The notes: generated by a model not told the origin, from the sequence alone. DNA of 64,000 bases from Costus lasius (GCA_027563935.2 CM050454.1:50434596-50498595); one strand, 5' to 3'; numbered from the stretch's first letter, positions 25,601 to 34,535 are shown. Numbers and translations are program-made.

Positions 25601-28600
25601 GCGTAGTTAGCGCATCCACCCGCGCTGTAAGTGCAGCTAAGGAGTCTAAACGAGTGCTAGTCCCTTCCGACGATTGAACCGACTCTTGGGTATCCGGGAT
25701 AGTGTCGGGGAATTGAGAAGACATGAGTTGTGACCTTGTAGTCACCATGCACAAACAAGGCTGAAAAATGGCTAAGTGTAGAATGCTAGAAAATGCAGAA
25801 ATCGTGCTGAAATATGCTATGCAACGGATTGGATCGTGCGAACGATAAGAATCAAATGCGCAACCTCCCTCTGATACTAGAAATGATACAGCTACTATCG
25901 GTGGGAGGGTCCTTAGAACTGTACTCTAGGGTATTAGACAATGCACGCGAAAATAGGAGAGGGTCTTTAGACGAAGGAAGTGAAAATGTGTCGGAAATGT
26001 AGCAGGAAATACGATAAAAAAAAGGGCGTCGAATTCGATCGTGGCAGCACAAATACGAGGAGGGAACAATGACACCGGACTACTGAAAGTAATCACTAAC
26101 TTCTTAGCAATTTAGCAAGCTCACTAAGCAAATTTTAAGCTCAGCACGCACTTGGGGCAAGCAGCAGATTCGCAAAACGCAGCTCACACACCTATGCACC
26201 TGAGACAAACCAAAGAACAGCGAAACGTCCACGTCTCCGTCGTGACGGATACCCGGGGAGAGGCAGAAATCACAACGGAAATGAACACAAGGGAAATGAA
26301 AAGACAAGCGGACCTGATCCACCGAAGGTGGTGGGATTTACTTCTTGTAATACCGGGAATGGGAAACAACTTCGGGATCGAGGCTTCAACCACGACCCGT
26401 ACAACTCTGGAGGCGAAGCTCTAACTTCACACGCTGGAGGCTCTCAGCTCACCAAGAGAACTCTACCACCAAGAGAACTAACTAAATATACTAACCCAGC
26501 CTCCTCTTTTATAGAGTGAGAGGGGAGGGAACAAGACAAAGCATATAAGACAAGAGGTTCTAACTAATACCAACTCCTGCAGGCCACAAAAGTGGTCAAT
26601 CTACAGCTACAAGACAAATCGAAACAAACTTCTACCTAATATTATTTGAAGCTGGCGCATACCCTTCTGTCCTTCGTACGGAGACGGCTGGGGCGGTTAA
26701 ACGCATTCGGAACACACCGTGACGAAGCAACAGAACTTGGAAGTCGTGGGCTGGGTTACTACCGAAGTGGCGCACTCTTGAGCCGTGTTGCTGAGGTGAT
26801 TGCGAGGTCCATCTGGGGTTGGGCCTTTAGGATGGTGGCTTGCAACACCCTTGAGCTGGAGGACTTCGGTGTGTATCGCAAGCGGGCTGATGACTCCCAC
26901 AAAACGATCTGGTGGATAAAAAGTGCGTTGAGATCGCCGTATTTTTACCTTGTTGGGCCCCCTTAGATCCTCCTTAGATGGATGAACATGGTAGGGAGGG
27001 TTGTGCACATCGAAACGGGGTCACCGAGGCGAGACAGCGCCTGTCAAGGTGATTACGGCCTGGCCGTGCTGATCATCACGGCCGTGATCAGGTGTTCTGG
27101 CATTTGGCGAGGTGAACACGGCCTGGCCGTGTTGGCATGCACGGCCGTTACGGCGTTCGCGTCCAAAATCACCGGTTTTTTCATTTTCTGCCGAAGTGAT
27201 CATGGCATGCCTGTGTTCTCCTTCACAGCCGTGATCAGGTGTGCAGGATTTCGCTGAGCTTATCACGGCCAAGCCGTGATGGGGAGCACGCCCGTGCTTG
27301 TGTCCTGCGTTTTGCACCGAGCTCATCACCGGCGGGTCTTCTAGGTGGTGATGGTGGGCACGGCCGTGCCCAGCTTCGTCCGATCTCGTCATGCCCGTGA
27401 CGGGGGTCACAGCCTGGCCATGATGGCTTCGCAAGGGAAAATTTTGGGGCGCCTTCTGATCCGGATTTTCCCCTTCTTCCGTGTTGTCTTCTCTTGCATC
27501 AATGACAAAATCAAATTGGTCTTTGAAGCCGTGTAGAAGAGGAAAAAGAAAGAAGAATAAGGAAGAAGAAGTGGAGGAGAAGGAGGTGGTGGCTCATAGC
27601 AACCATGTTGAGCAGAAGTGGCTTAAGGCGTACATGCCATTTGGCATAGTGAGTGGGCACGGTCGGTCATGTGGCGGAATGCCACTTGAGGTGCCTTGAG
27701 CATGGGTGCCATTTTGGCTCAACGAGTGGGCACGGTCCAATAGTCTAGAGCACGTATGACCATTTGACATAGCGCCCAAGCGTGGGCCAGCAGTCTAAAG
27801 CATGTATGCAATTTGGCATTGTGCCTAGGCGCAGCACGATGGCCTAGAATCAGGTCTTACTTGATGCAGTAAGGTGGGATAGCATGGCAGCCTGGTGTGG
27901 GCATGCTAGCTAGTGTGATGCTAAAGAGAGAAGCAGCAATTGACAGTGGCAGATGGCTCAACTATCCATCCTTATCCGTGTACCTTCTTCTCCTCCACTT
28001 CATCATGAGCACAATGAGGAAGCTACTCATGGCATGTGAGCTTCTACCTACATCTTTTGCATGAGCTTCCACCCACCCACCGCTTTCGCTCCCTGCAAGC
28101 TTTCTCCCGGACCACTAATACTTCTTCTCCTCTCCTTTTTGTTTGTGAATGCAGCCATGAAATTGCTCATGGCACATGAGCTCTTCCCATGAGCGTAATG
28201 CTCGTTCACCTTTTTTTTTTCTTCTTCCTTCCTCATTCCTCCTCCTCCCCTTTCTCTCCTTTTTCTTCCTTCTCTTCTCTTATCTTTTTCCACTCCGCTC
28301 CAATACACCTTGGTTCGATATCCGGACCAATTTGTACCGGCCATATGATTAGTTTTTTAAACCTTCATAGGAACAATGTAAACATTTAAAATGCTTGAAG
28401 AGGAAATCACATTGGTCAAAATGCCTTTTGCAAATCAATCTTTGTATTCATATAAAAATGCCATCTTTTAAGATGATAATTATGTAATAATTCATGACCA
28501 ACTGATATTATCATGACTATATTGATCACTCAAAAAAGCATGTAGGCTATAATCAATAATATTAGGAAGCACAATTTTAATAATTGTAGAGAAATTGGTA

Positions 28601-31600
28601 AGCCTCTTTACATATACAAATAGGTCTATATAATCACCAAAATAGAAGTATCCTTCTTTTCAGGCACCAAAGTAATTGATGTAATGTTAAATCCTCATAG
28701 CAATATACCATTTGAAAAAATCTTGAATGGCATGGATGACATCTTCATTGATAAATTTCAACAATTTGAAAATAACTGAACAGTAAATCTGTCAATCTCA
28801 GGAGCTTTATTAGAATGAGCATGAAGACTTACGTCTTCAATTTCCTTGGAAGAAACTACCGTGGAAGCAAACTAATGGAAGAGGCATTTTGACTGTTCTT
28901 GGATTGCAAAGCTGAGTAGGTGCTATTAAAATTTGAAATAATTAATATTTACTGTCTGCCTCGTAAGAAACAAGATATTTTAGAGAATTGTATATGGAGT
29001 TGATAGCATTTCTATTCCTTCCCCGTGTATTATAAAAATATTTAGTTTTAGAATCATGTAGAGAAATTTTTGATGTCTGAACTTGTGTTTTGTTGCAGTT
29101 TTTTCTCAAGTATTTGAAAAAGAGACCCTCTTAAGTCAACTTCAAGCTATTGGTATATTAGTAATAGCATTTTGAAAGCATTTCAGACCTCCGTAAGATG
29201 TGCATTCCTTCTCTTATTTAGATTTGTGTAATTTGACCACTCTTCTAAATGAAGTTTGAGCGCATGAGAAAGCATAAGTGAAGGAAGCTTATCACATATT
29301 AACATAAGTAAAGATCTTAGCCCAAGATCCCTTCACAACATTACTTAACAAAAAATTGAAATAATAAGAATTTTCTACCTAGGGAACATTGACTTTCAAC
29401 ATTTACAATAGTTTAGAGTGATAAAAAAAAATACTGAGGTAAACCATTGCTTCATAGACCTTGTTAACAATCACTAGTTATGGTTAACCAAAAGCTTACC
29501 ATCCTTATACCAACTAGGATTAATACCATGAGAAGTATTAGACTGCATACTCCTATGAGTTTTATTATTACGTCATGAACAGTCAAGTTTTGAAATAAAT
29601 CATCATTAGTTAGAAAAGGGTTATAATTTATCGGATTATTGCTATGCTCATCATCTATAAATAAAATAGTGTTAAAATCACTAACAATCATCTATGGATT
29701 CAACAAATGAGAAGAAAGGACCACTAGGTTAATTCATCATTAGTTAGAAAAGGGTTATAATTAATCGGATTATTCGGATTTTTGCTACGCTCATCATCTA
29801 TAAATAAAATAGTGTTAAAATCACGAAAAATCATCTATGGATTCAACAAATGAGAAGAAAAGACCACTAGGTTAATTTGCATTATTAAAACCCTCTTAAT
29901 AAGCAAAATGACCCATTAACTTGGTGAATTTGAAACAAAATGATCCAATTTAAAATACTTAACCAAGTTAACAGTATTATGTTCACTAAGCTTTATATGT
30001 CACATCATCATTTTCTAGGACTAATTGGAGTATCAATATGTGAATGACCAAAATTTTTTTTATGAGCTGCTTGGTCATCAAAAGACTAACTCCTTAGTAT
30101 TTTCGATTCTCATCCTGAGGTCAATGACTAGATGCCTTTTGTTGAGCTGCTTGGTCATCTCTCTTCTCCCATTTATTGGTCACGGCAAGTGAATTGGCAT
30201 ATCATTTAGTGAGAAAAATATGGTAATATATTGTAAATAATGCATCATATTTGTTTGAATTTTATGTTGTTGAATTGAGAGAGAGATTATGGATAACAGA
30301 GGAGAGTAGCTCTTCCATGCCAACTGAAATCATTCTTCCTTGTGTTCCTTATGACTGTATTTTGTGATAATATCTATTGGGCTTTATTGTTGACTTCTCA
30401 ACAAGGGTCTACAAAATGGGAGTCCGCAGCGGGAGTCAACATAGATCTTTATTCATGCATTGGGAGATGATTTAACGACTCCCATCCTCTTTGCTTTAGC
30501 TGAAAGTATTGACCTAAGATACTAATTCCTAGGCATTTGTTCTTTATATGATTCATATATGTTGCTTCTTCAACATACATTCTTTGTTATGTTTGGGTGG
30601 TTGAGACATGATAATTTTCAATACAACAGCTACTAAATTTTGCGGGACATGTTCTAGCAGACAATTCATTTATGTTTTGTCCGGATACTTTTTTTTTTTT
30701 TAATAAAAAGGAGTTTATTTTAGTAAGTTTACCACTTTGCAAGGAAATCTATTTGCTAAATGACCTTGATATAACTAAGAGAGATGCTTTTATAGTTGAA
30801 TGGTGGGAAAGATATACTTATTCAAGATGAATAATGGCGCTCATATACTCAGCAGCTGCAAACAAGAAAATTGGATCCTCATGACTAGTGGCTTATGCTG
30901 CAACGATCAGGATAAAATATATAGTTTGGTTACTGTTCCTTGTTTACGCTGAGTAGGTTATATCTTGCATGTGGAAAATTGTCTTAATAAAAAAAAAAAA
31001 CTTGTTTACTAGCTATTCTTTTTAAAAATCATTCACCCAGTCTTTAAATTTGTGAAAAATTATTTATTTAGACGATTAAAATTCTTGTTTTGTTGATTCT
31101 GAAACTACATCAGCATGTAAGAGATATATGGCATTTCCTTTTGTAACTTATTTTGTATATAATTAAGCATATCACCTATCAAACATTACCATCATATTTG
31201 TTATGAACGTAGGCCTAGGCTTGATTATGATGATGATTGGAGAGTCATTGGAGAGTCGTGGTCTGTGGTCTCTTTATAACTGAATAAAGATAGAAAATAT
31301 GGGGCAAGTAGAGAATGAGAAGGAAAATATGCACAGAATTTTTTTTTTATTTTCTTATTATTTGCTTTATTTAATCCAAGGTTTAAAAAACTAGTCCAAT
31401 ATATGGTACTAGTCTATGCTTGGACCAGTATGGTACTGTACCGTACTGATGGCACCGACATACGGTATTATCGATGGTACCACCATAGGGTACCAATGGT
31501 ACTGGTCAATATCAAACAATATATATTTATATATAATATATATATGTTGGTACTGATCATGTACCGGTATGCACCAGAACCGATCCATGGTCAGTATGGA

Positions 31601-34535
31601 CCGGTATTTGATTCCTTGATTTAATCACAACTCTCTTATTTGTAGACCAGTACGAGAGGTATTGAAAGCAGTAATTCAAATGCCTAAACAAAAGGAATAG
31701 CATAATATTCTTTCTCCAGGCCTATGTTCTTATTTTCCATGGCCATTATTTAAATTTGTTGCCTATGTTCAGTAATTCCATATTTTCTTCCATAATTAAT
31801 GATTCATCTTGTGGATTTGACTTTTTTTTCCTTGCTCATGTTGTATTAGAAAGTTGACTATTGATCATGTGCTTATCATTATATATGAATACTTAGATTG
31901 GAGGGTAGATTTTGATTCCCTAGAATTGTCTAAAAAAAATAATTTGGTGGATGTCAATCCCAAATCCCTATGTGACTATGTCCACAGGAGACCAACTTAT
32001 GGAGGTGGGCTAGGAGAGCACGACCAAAACAGGCCGCTACCTCATTGATGAAATATGTAGCATCAAACATAAACAAATAATTGAGAGCGGTTGGGCAAGT
32101 TTATGAGAATAGGTGCCTGACCGAGGGCAAATTTGATTGATCTCATTGAAAAATGTTGTTGCTGATTTGTCCAGATTAACAAATTCTTATATAGGGTTGT
32201 TGTAGCTCCATCATACCAAAAGAACCTGAGGTGTTGCTTGCCACATGTTGACTAACTCATTTGACAGGGGACCAACTGCCAACTGGTCTTATTGATGTGT
32301 ATACATTCTATACATACATATATATATATACATTCTATTGTACAATAAATCTACATTGTTTCACATGTGTCTTCATTTTGACATATATATACTTTGTGTA
32401 TGTTTAGTATGTACTTTTACATATTGCGTAGTCCTCCTATATGTGAAAGTGTTGGGAATGGAATTAGGTTTATGCTAGTTATGTTGGGTCAATCGGGAAT
32501 GGAATTAGGTGCATGAAAGAGACACAGCCTATGCTATATGTATAGGTTCAGTGCCCTTCCACTCAGCTTTAAGCTCATTCTTAGTTTGCTAGTGGCCTGT
32601 GGCTCCTTGGAGAGGGTTCTTGACTACAAAATAACTTAGTGATGCTTTTAAGGAATGTGAACAGAAGGGGAGTATCCACTGTGCTCTTTGCTGGTGGACC
32701 CTTAAAGCCTTCAGCTCCATGATTAGGCATGTTAATTGAAGGCGATCTTGTGTTTTATGATCACATGCTTTCTCCACAGATACTTGTTACATGAGGACAA
32801 GTTGTTGAATCTCATCACTCTAAGTCAACTCTTATACCATCTTGTTAGAAAATAGGCTTGGCTCGAGTTAGAGTTGGAGGGTGACTGAGCAACTTTATAT
32901 CTCTTGTAGTTTGGTAGGGAAGCAGAAAAGAAAGGAATAGGATATGAAGACACAGCTTAGAGAGAGAGTTAGAAAAAGACATGAGGAGATGAGAGAAGGT
33001 AAAAGAGGGAAAGAAATTCAATTTGTTATTGCTTACTTTCTTTGTTAATGGCTCTCTTAGGACATAAAAATGCTAAAGGAACTATGAGGGAAACATAAGT
33101 TTCAATCATCATTAGACAGTTTGCTAGAGACGTTTTTTAAATACGTAAGTAAAAAATAAATTGAATATTCTCTTTCCAGAACAACTATTGTTCCTCTGTA
33201 TGTCTTGACCAATCTTTTTATTTTTTTAACTTCTCAACATTCTTTTTTTTTTATTCATAAGTAGCTTTAGGTCTTGATGGGCCATATAGTTCGATGCTTA
33301 CATAATTTGGAAGGTTGTCAATTGCTTTTTACAGTTAGACTGGTCATAACAACATATTATAGGAAATGCTACACAGCCATCTTGATGTTATTTACCACAG
33401 CTTCAAATTATAGTTTTCTTTCTGGATAAGTATATCTTAAGAAAATTTATATAGAGCAAAACAGAAGTAAGCTTATAAGGTTGAGTTTGATATTGTTCTA
33501 TTGGGTTTCTGGGTAATGAAAGAGTGAGCGGAAGTTCTGAAGTTGCGATCATATGAAGTGGTGGTTCTGTATAATTGTTATAGGATTTTAGATTTCTTGA
33601 ATTTTTATCTCTTCAGCTGAACTTCCCTCGCAAATCATAGCGACATTTTGTTATATCAGTATCATTTCTGTACAGAGAATGGTTTCGTACAATCTGTTCT
33701 TCCTTTAGCTCACTTTGATGTGTAATTTTGGAAATGACAGTTCATGCTGAATGATGATGGAAGTCCAAGGAAAAATGAGATTGTCTTCATATCTCCAACT
33801 GGTGAGGAGATCAAGAATAAGAGACAGTTACAACAATACTTGAAGTCTCAGCCGGGAGGCCCCTCTTCATTTGAATTTGACTGGGGAACTGGTACCCTTC
33901 CTCCTGTGTTATCCAGTTGCATTCATATGGATGATAGCATTATTTCACTGAATAGCCTGCTTGTAGGTGATACCCCTAGGCGTTCAGCAAGAATTAAGGA
34001 GAAAGCTAAGGCAGTAGAGACCCCAGAAGACGAGAAGCCAAAGAAACGAGCAAGGAAATCAAGATCAAAGAAAGGAGCGAAAGAGGAAAAGGAAAATGTA
34101 GATGGAGTCCATGAAACTTCAGTGGCGATTGAGGATGCCAAGGATGTTACTACAGGAGAAGCTAATGCACCTGCAAATGTGGAAATGGAAGAAACTGTTG
34201 ACAAGGTGAGGAAGAACAAAGATGGTGCTGTAGATGGTAAAGCTGATGCAGAAGTTGTAGGCAAGGGTACAGGCGAGAAAGATTCTGCCAAAACCAATGG
34301 GGTGTTCCAAGAAAAGCCTGAGGGTACTTTGGAGAACAATGATGAAGCAGCAAGGGGAGTTGACATTCCAATTTCGCTGCCTGAGATTGTGCAAAATGAA
34401 GCAGTCGACAGTGAAGTGCACAAGGAGGTATTACCTTCTGCTGGCAATCCAGTAGAAGTATCGACTGGGAAAGAGAATGAGGCTGGAGAGGTTTTGTCGG
34501 ATAATAACAGCTTAAAGCGGATCCAGATACTGTAG
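7614..34535 (+). CDS. Methyl-CpG-binding domain protein, MBD10/11-like (spliced)
   Basis: Coding exons are 7,614-7,712, 33,741-33,891 and 33,967-34,535, giving 272 residues. Keeping the 75-nt intron gives 297. Exon 1 encodes the start of the MBD fold ([10 protein letters not shown]) and stops at AAG|GTCC. Exon 2 resumes after GACAG with [16 protein letters not shown] in the same phase, so the domain is continuous (about residues 20-84). Next come [11 protein letters not shown] and a lysine-rich stretch ([12 protein letters not shown]), then a long acidic Lys/Glu-rich tail. Proteins of this family are nuclear; members of the MBD10/11 class are reported to lack strong binding to methylated CpG and to act in chromatin silencing. 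I infer the same class from the shared TGEEI and TPRRSARI blocks. The stop may reflect a frame change (see findings). Exon 1 was accepted because its phase and residues complete the domain exactly. Confidence 0.88.
8256..8345 (+). repeat. tRNA-derived SINE head
   Basis: A box A-like element TAGCTCAACTAGG (8,270-8,282) and a box B-like element GTTCAAATCC (8,315-8,324) are spaced as in a tRNA. The flanks do not fold into a tRNA cloverleaf. This matches the head of an Au-like plant SINE; the 3' end and target duplication were not resolved. Confidence 0.6.
8536..8883. mobile_element. GGTACCGG-rich MITE, copy 1
   Basis: A 348-bp element with ends CAAGG...CCTTGG, flanked on both sides by ATTTAAT (8,529-8,535 and 8,884-8,890). 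Both ends carry GGTACC/CCGG runs and 'ttttaaaacc' against 'ggtttta'. The middle repeats 'gaagctt' and 'ttgaagcttcc' motifs in both orientations. It has no coding capacity. Related copies lie at about 12,570-12,765 and 31,376-31,618. Confidence 0.65.
9070..12944 (-). pseudogene. Decayed short-LTR Copia element
   Basis: Two short related ends, 9,070-9,226 and 12,829-12,944, share 'tggagccacc' and 'cccattaaccyatat' and act as LTRs. A primer-site-like TTGGTATCAAGAG (minus strand, 12,814-12,826) follows the right one. Minus-strand 11,754-12,053 encodes integrase-core residues ([15 protein letters not shown], then LINSM and QTPFSLLYP). RT-type [12 protein letters not shown] lies near 11,020, and RNase H remnants lie at 9,300-9,450. 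Frames are broken everywhere. A DNA-element-like insertion may occupy about 9,967-10,905, and a MITE lies near 12.6 kb. Confidence 0.7.
12570..12765. mobile_element. GGTACCGG-type MITE, partial copy 2
   Basis: The right end 'accggttttggaaaccttgg' and the phrase 'tatatactggtactgtact' match the right part of the 8,536-8,883 element. It lies inside the decayed Copia element, so it inserted later. The left end is unclear. Confidence 0.5.
12945..13899. other. Intronic DNA with a weak MITE relic
   Basis: Mostly unremarkable intron sequence. Positions 13,078-13,203 ('tttaaaaccagtgcaaacc' to 'tatttcaaaccc') look like a third, badly decayed member of the GGTACC MITE family. Nothing else is supported. 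Confidence 0.35.
13900..14330 (-). pseudogene. Possible LINE 3' remnant (zf-RVT-like)
   Basis: Minus-strand translation around 14,190-14,290 reads [16 protein letters not shown], which fits the zinc-binding C-terminal module of plant LINE reverse transcriptases (CxxC followed by H and F). No longer frame survives, and 14,330-15,640 could not be assigned further. Confidence 0.35.
15641..16012 (+). mobile_element. TGTTAA-ended MITE, copy 1
   Basis: AT-rich element with ends TGTTAA near 15,642 and TTAACA near 16,002. Internal blocks are 'aatagcgg', 'attaagctacataaaaata' and 'gtagctatttaacagca'. It is the inverted counterpart of 17,011-17,352 and does not code for protein. Confidence 0.65.
16013..17010. 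repeat. Intronic DNA with a 101-bp tandem repeat
   Basis: Positions 16,532-16,632 and 16,633-16,733 are two near-identical copies of a 101-bp unit beginning 'cctttggttttagagtgg', preceded by a partial unit from about 16,481. They carry the phrase 'gtgtctccgatctaatgg'. No function or family was recognised in this stretch. Confidence 0.7.
17011..17352 (-). mobile_element. TGTTAA-ended MITE, copy 2 (inverted)
   Basis: The reverse complement aligns with 15,641-16,012 over most of its length. Shared blocks include 'atgatata', 'attaagctacataaaaata' and the GCTATAGCGGCTATTTAACA end. The two copies face each other about 1 kb apart. Confidence 0.65.
17390..17610 (-). repeat. tRNA-derived SINE, second family
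   Basis: On the minus strand, a box A-like TAGCCCACTAGG (17,586-17,597) and a box B GGGTTCGACCCT (17,543-17,554) have tRNA-like spacing. A GC-rich body and a T-rich tail ('tctttttatttcattg') follow. The body has more GC than its flanks, which suggests insertion. Confidence 0.5.
17640..18230. repeat. AT-rich minisatellite-like tract
   Basis: Nearly pure A/T DNA made of words such as 'aataactttatataag' and 'aaatttataaaataa'. A longer unit starting 'aataactttatata' recurs at 17,948 and 18,070, a period of 122 bp. It ends about 150 bp before the chromovirus LTR. Confidence 0.7.
18384..19968 (-). mobile_element. 3' LTR of the chromovirus
   Basis: It runs from TGTAGCGACTATCGG on the + strand to CTCCTGCATCA, 1,585 bp. 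It is homologous along its length to 25,884-27,501. The last part (about 19,520-19,905) contains the CACGGCC dyad array. Confidence 0.8.
19520..19905. repeat. CACGGCC...GGCCGTG dyad array in the chromovirus 3' LTR
   Basis: Alternating dyads such as ATCACGGCCTGGCCGTGAT and CACGGCTGTGATC occur every 60-80 bp. Some arms have decayed at CpG (CATGGC, GGCCATG). The same array lies in the partner LTR at 27,045-27,435. Confidence 0.75.
19874..20449 (-). pseudogene. Chromovirus integrase C-terminal part
   Basis: Two minus-strand frames (20,449-20,135 and 20,125-19,874) carry the end of the integrase core and its tail: [18 protein letters not shown], then a [20 protein letters not shown] block. The second frame crosses the LTR border at 19,968 and ends inside the LTR. 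The upstream part is cut off by the solo LTR at 20,509. The reading frame is interrupted between the two pieces. Confidence 0.75.
20509..22354 (+). mobile_element. Solo LTR (Athila-like) with target duplication GTTAC
   Basis: An 1,846-bp segment starting TGATGTCTCG and ending GTACACATCA, flanked by GTTAC at 20,504-20,508 and 22,355-22,359. It interrupts integrase coding sequence that continues on both sides. There are no internal genes. Its 3' half resembles the LTR at 42,168-43,841 (the 'gagaggtgaat', 'gagagaaggtaa/gaaagagggtaa' and 'acacttgcgg' blocks). Dyads such as 'attatggccgtaat' lie at 20,755-21,290. This is the product expected from LTR-LTR recombination. Confidence 0.88.
22360..23139 (-). 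pseudogene. Chromovirus integrase (N-terminal and core part)
   Basis: Minus-strand 23,139-22,612 starts with the end of RNase H ([12 protein letters not shown]) and the zinc-binding H/C region ([17 protein letters not shown]). Frame 22,711-22,445 carries the catalytic core ([39 protein letters not shown]). The frame shifts between the two pieces. Integrases of this type join element cDNA to chromosomal DNA. The third part lies beyond the solo LTR. Confidence 0.85.
23140..23910 (-). pseudogene. Chromovirus RT/RNase H remnant with palm deleted
   Basis: The minus strand shows the RT N-terminal block ([18 protein letters not shown], then [15 protein letters not shown]). A short block with [16 protein letters not shown] follows in another frame, then an RNase H entry ([16 protein letters not shown]) and [13 protein letters not shown]. 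The stretch that should hold the catalytic DD pair of the palm is absent, so only about 0.8 kb lies where over 1.3 kb is expected. The copy cannot make active RT. Confidence 0.8.
24045..25754 (-). pseudogene. Chromovirus gag and protease
   Basis: The frame opens near 25,754 with MVTTRSQL, a common chromovirus gag start. It continues in other frames with a capsid block ([20 protein letters not shown]) and a nucleocapsid zinc knuckle ([14 protein letters not shown]), then a protease region [13 protein letters not shown]. The catalytic triplet appears as D-R-G rather than D-S/T/G-G. Several frameshifts split the gene (25,248, 24,654-25,077, 24,584). The long plus-strand frame over 23,922-24,779 is an antisense shadow. 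Confidence 0.82.
25868..25879 (-). other. Primer binding site of the chromovirus
   Basis: The minus strand reads TAGTATCAGAGG, four bases after the LTR end GTATCA. Ten of twelve positions agree with the initiator-Met tRNA primer site TGGTATCAGAGC. Confidence 0.65.
25884..27501 (-). mobile_element. 5' LTR of the chromovirus
   Basis: It starts TGATACAGCTACTATCGG on the + strand and ends CTCTTGCATCA, 1,618 bp. It differs from the left LTR by substitutions and small indels throughout, so the insertion is not very recent. The CACGGCC dyad array lies at 27,045-27,435. Confidence 0.8.
27045..27435. repeat. CACGGCC...GGCCGTG dyad array in the chromovirus 5' LTR
   Basis: At least four long dyads (ACGGCCTGGCCGT at 27,055 and 27,119, decayed forms near 27,199 and 27,262) alternate with short ones such as ATCACGGCCGTGAT. 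The spacing is 60-80 bp. Confidence 0.75.
27502..28399. other. Intronic DNA, purine tract then pyrimidine tract
   Basis: A purine-rich tract (27,537-27,595) and a pyrimidine-rich tract (28,208-28,290) bracket repeats of 'catgccatttggcat'-like phrases. GGTACC-family motifs ('tatccggaccaatttgtaccgg') follow near 28,320, so the whole block may be a larger MITE relative. No coding frame is supported. Confidence 0.35.
28400..29880 (-). pseudogene. LINE (non-LTR retrotransposon) remnant
   Basis: Minus-strand 29,691-29,464 begins [16 protein letters not shown], an endonuclease-domain motif of plant L1 elements. Further left, in changing frames, come [28 protein letters not shown] and [16 protein letters not shown], all typical of the L1 RT domain. 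Their order does not match an intact L1, so pieces are rearranged or lost. Stops and frameshifts are frequent. The element is antisense to the MBD gene. Confidence 0.65.
29601..29876. repeat. 134-bp tandem duplication in the LINE remnant
   Basis: The block beginning 'catcattagttagaaaaggg' at 29,601 recurs at 29,735 with a small insertion ('ttcggattt') and few substitutions. It duplicates part of the endonuclease remnant. Confidence 0.8.
29877..31368. other. Unassigned intronic DNA
   Basis: AT-rich sequence with no supported gene. Small poly-T and poly-A runs occur (about 30,690 and 30,991). Nothing recognisable was seen. Confidence 0.4.
31376..31618. mobile_element. GGTACCGG-rich MITE, copy 3
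   Basis: A 243-bp element with ends CCAAGG...CCTTG, flanked by ATTTAAT (31,369-31,375 and 31,619-31,625), the same 7-mer that flanks copy 1. It contains many GGTACC, GTACCG and CCGGTA words and a TA-rich centre. Confidence 0.65.
31626..33740. other. Unassigned 3' part of MBD intron 1
   Basis: AT-rich intron DNA. A 64-codon frame at 31,854-32,048 shows no family resemblance. A TA-rich tract lies near 32,300-32,340. The acceptor GACAG at 33,736-33,740 ends the intron. Confidence 0.4.
33892..33966 (+). other. 75-nt in-frame retained intron (exitron-like) in the MBD gene
   Basis: The segment begins GTACCC and ends TTGTAG. Removing it joins FDWGTG to [12 protein letters not shown], the arrangement usual in the family. 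The segment has no stop and is a multiple of three, so retention would add 25 residues (TLPPVLSSC...) between the MBD fold and the TPRRSARI block. Confidence 0.75.

Larger units (their letters stand above)
18384..27501 (-). mobile_element. Ty3/gypsy chromovirus, minus strand, interrupted and defective
   Basis: Two related LTRs (18,384-19,968 and 25,884-27,501) flank gag, protease, RT/RNase H remnants and integrase, all read on the minus strand. The primer site near 25,868-25,879 identifies the right LTR as the 5' one. The gag-protease-RT-integrase order is that of Ty3/gypsy. The integrase C-terminus reads [18 protein letters not shown] and continues into the LTR, which resembles CRM-type chromoviruses. 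A solo LTR interrupts integrase, and most of the RT palm is missing. No target duplication is obvious (left flank ACGAA, right flank ATGAC). The CRM assignment is an inference. Confidence 0.8.
7713..33740 (+). other. Intron 1 of the MBD gene (about 26 kb, transposon-filled)
   Basis: It runs from the donor AAG|GTCC to the acceptor GACAG|TTC. It carries SINEs, MITEs, a decayed Copia element, a chromovirus with a nested solo LTR, and LINE remnants. No alternative first exon completing the MBD domain was found closer to exon 2. If the two parts are joined as inferred, this is unusually long for a plant intron. Confidence 0.75.

Noticed and set aside
18384..27501. Target-site duplication for the chromovirus
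   Set aside because: Flanks ACGAA and ATGAC do not match. The LTR borders may be a few bases off or a flank may have changed, so none is claimed.
31854..32048. Small intronic gene of 64 codons
   Set aside because: No homology is recognised, it sits in AT-rich intron DNA, and its length is within chance expectation.
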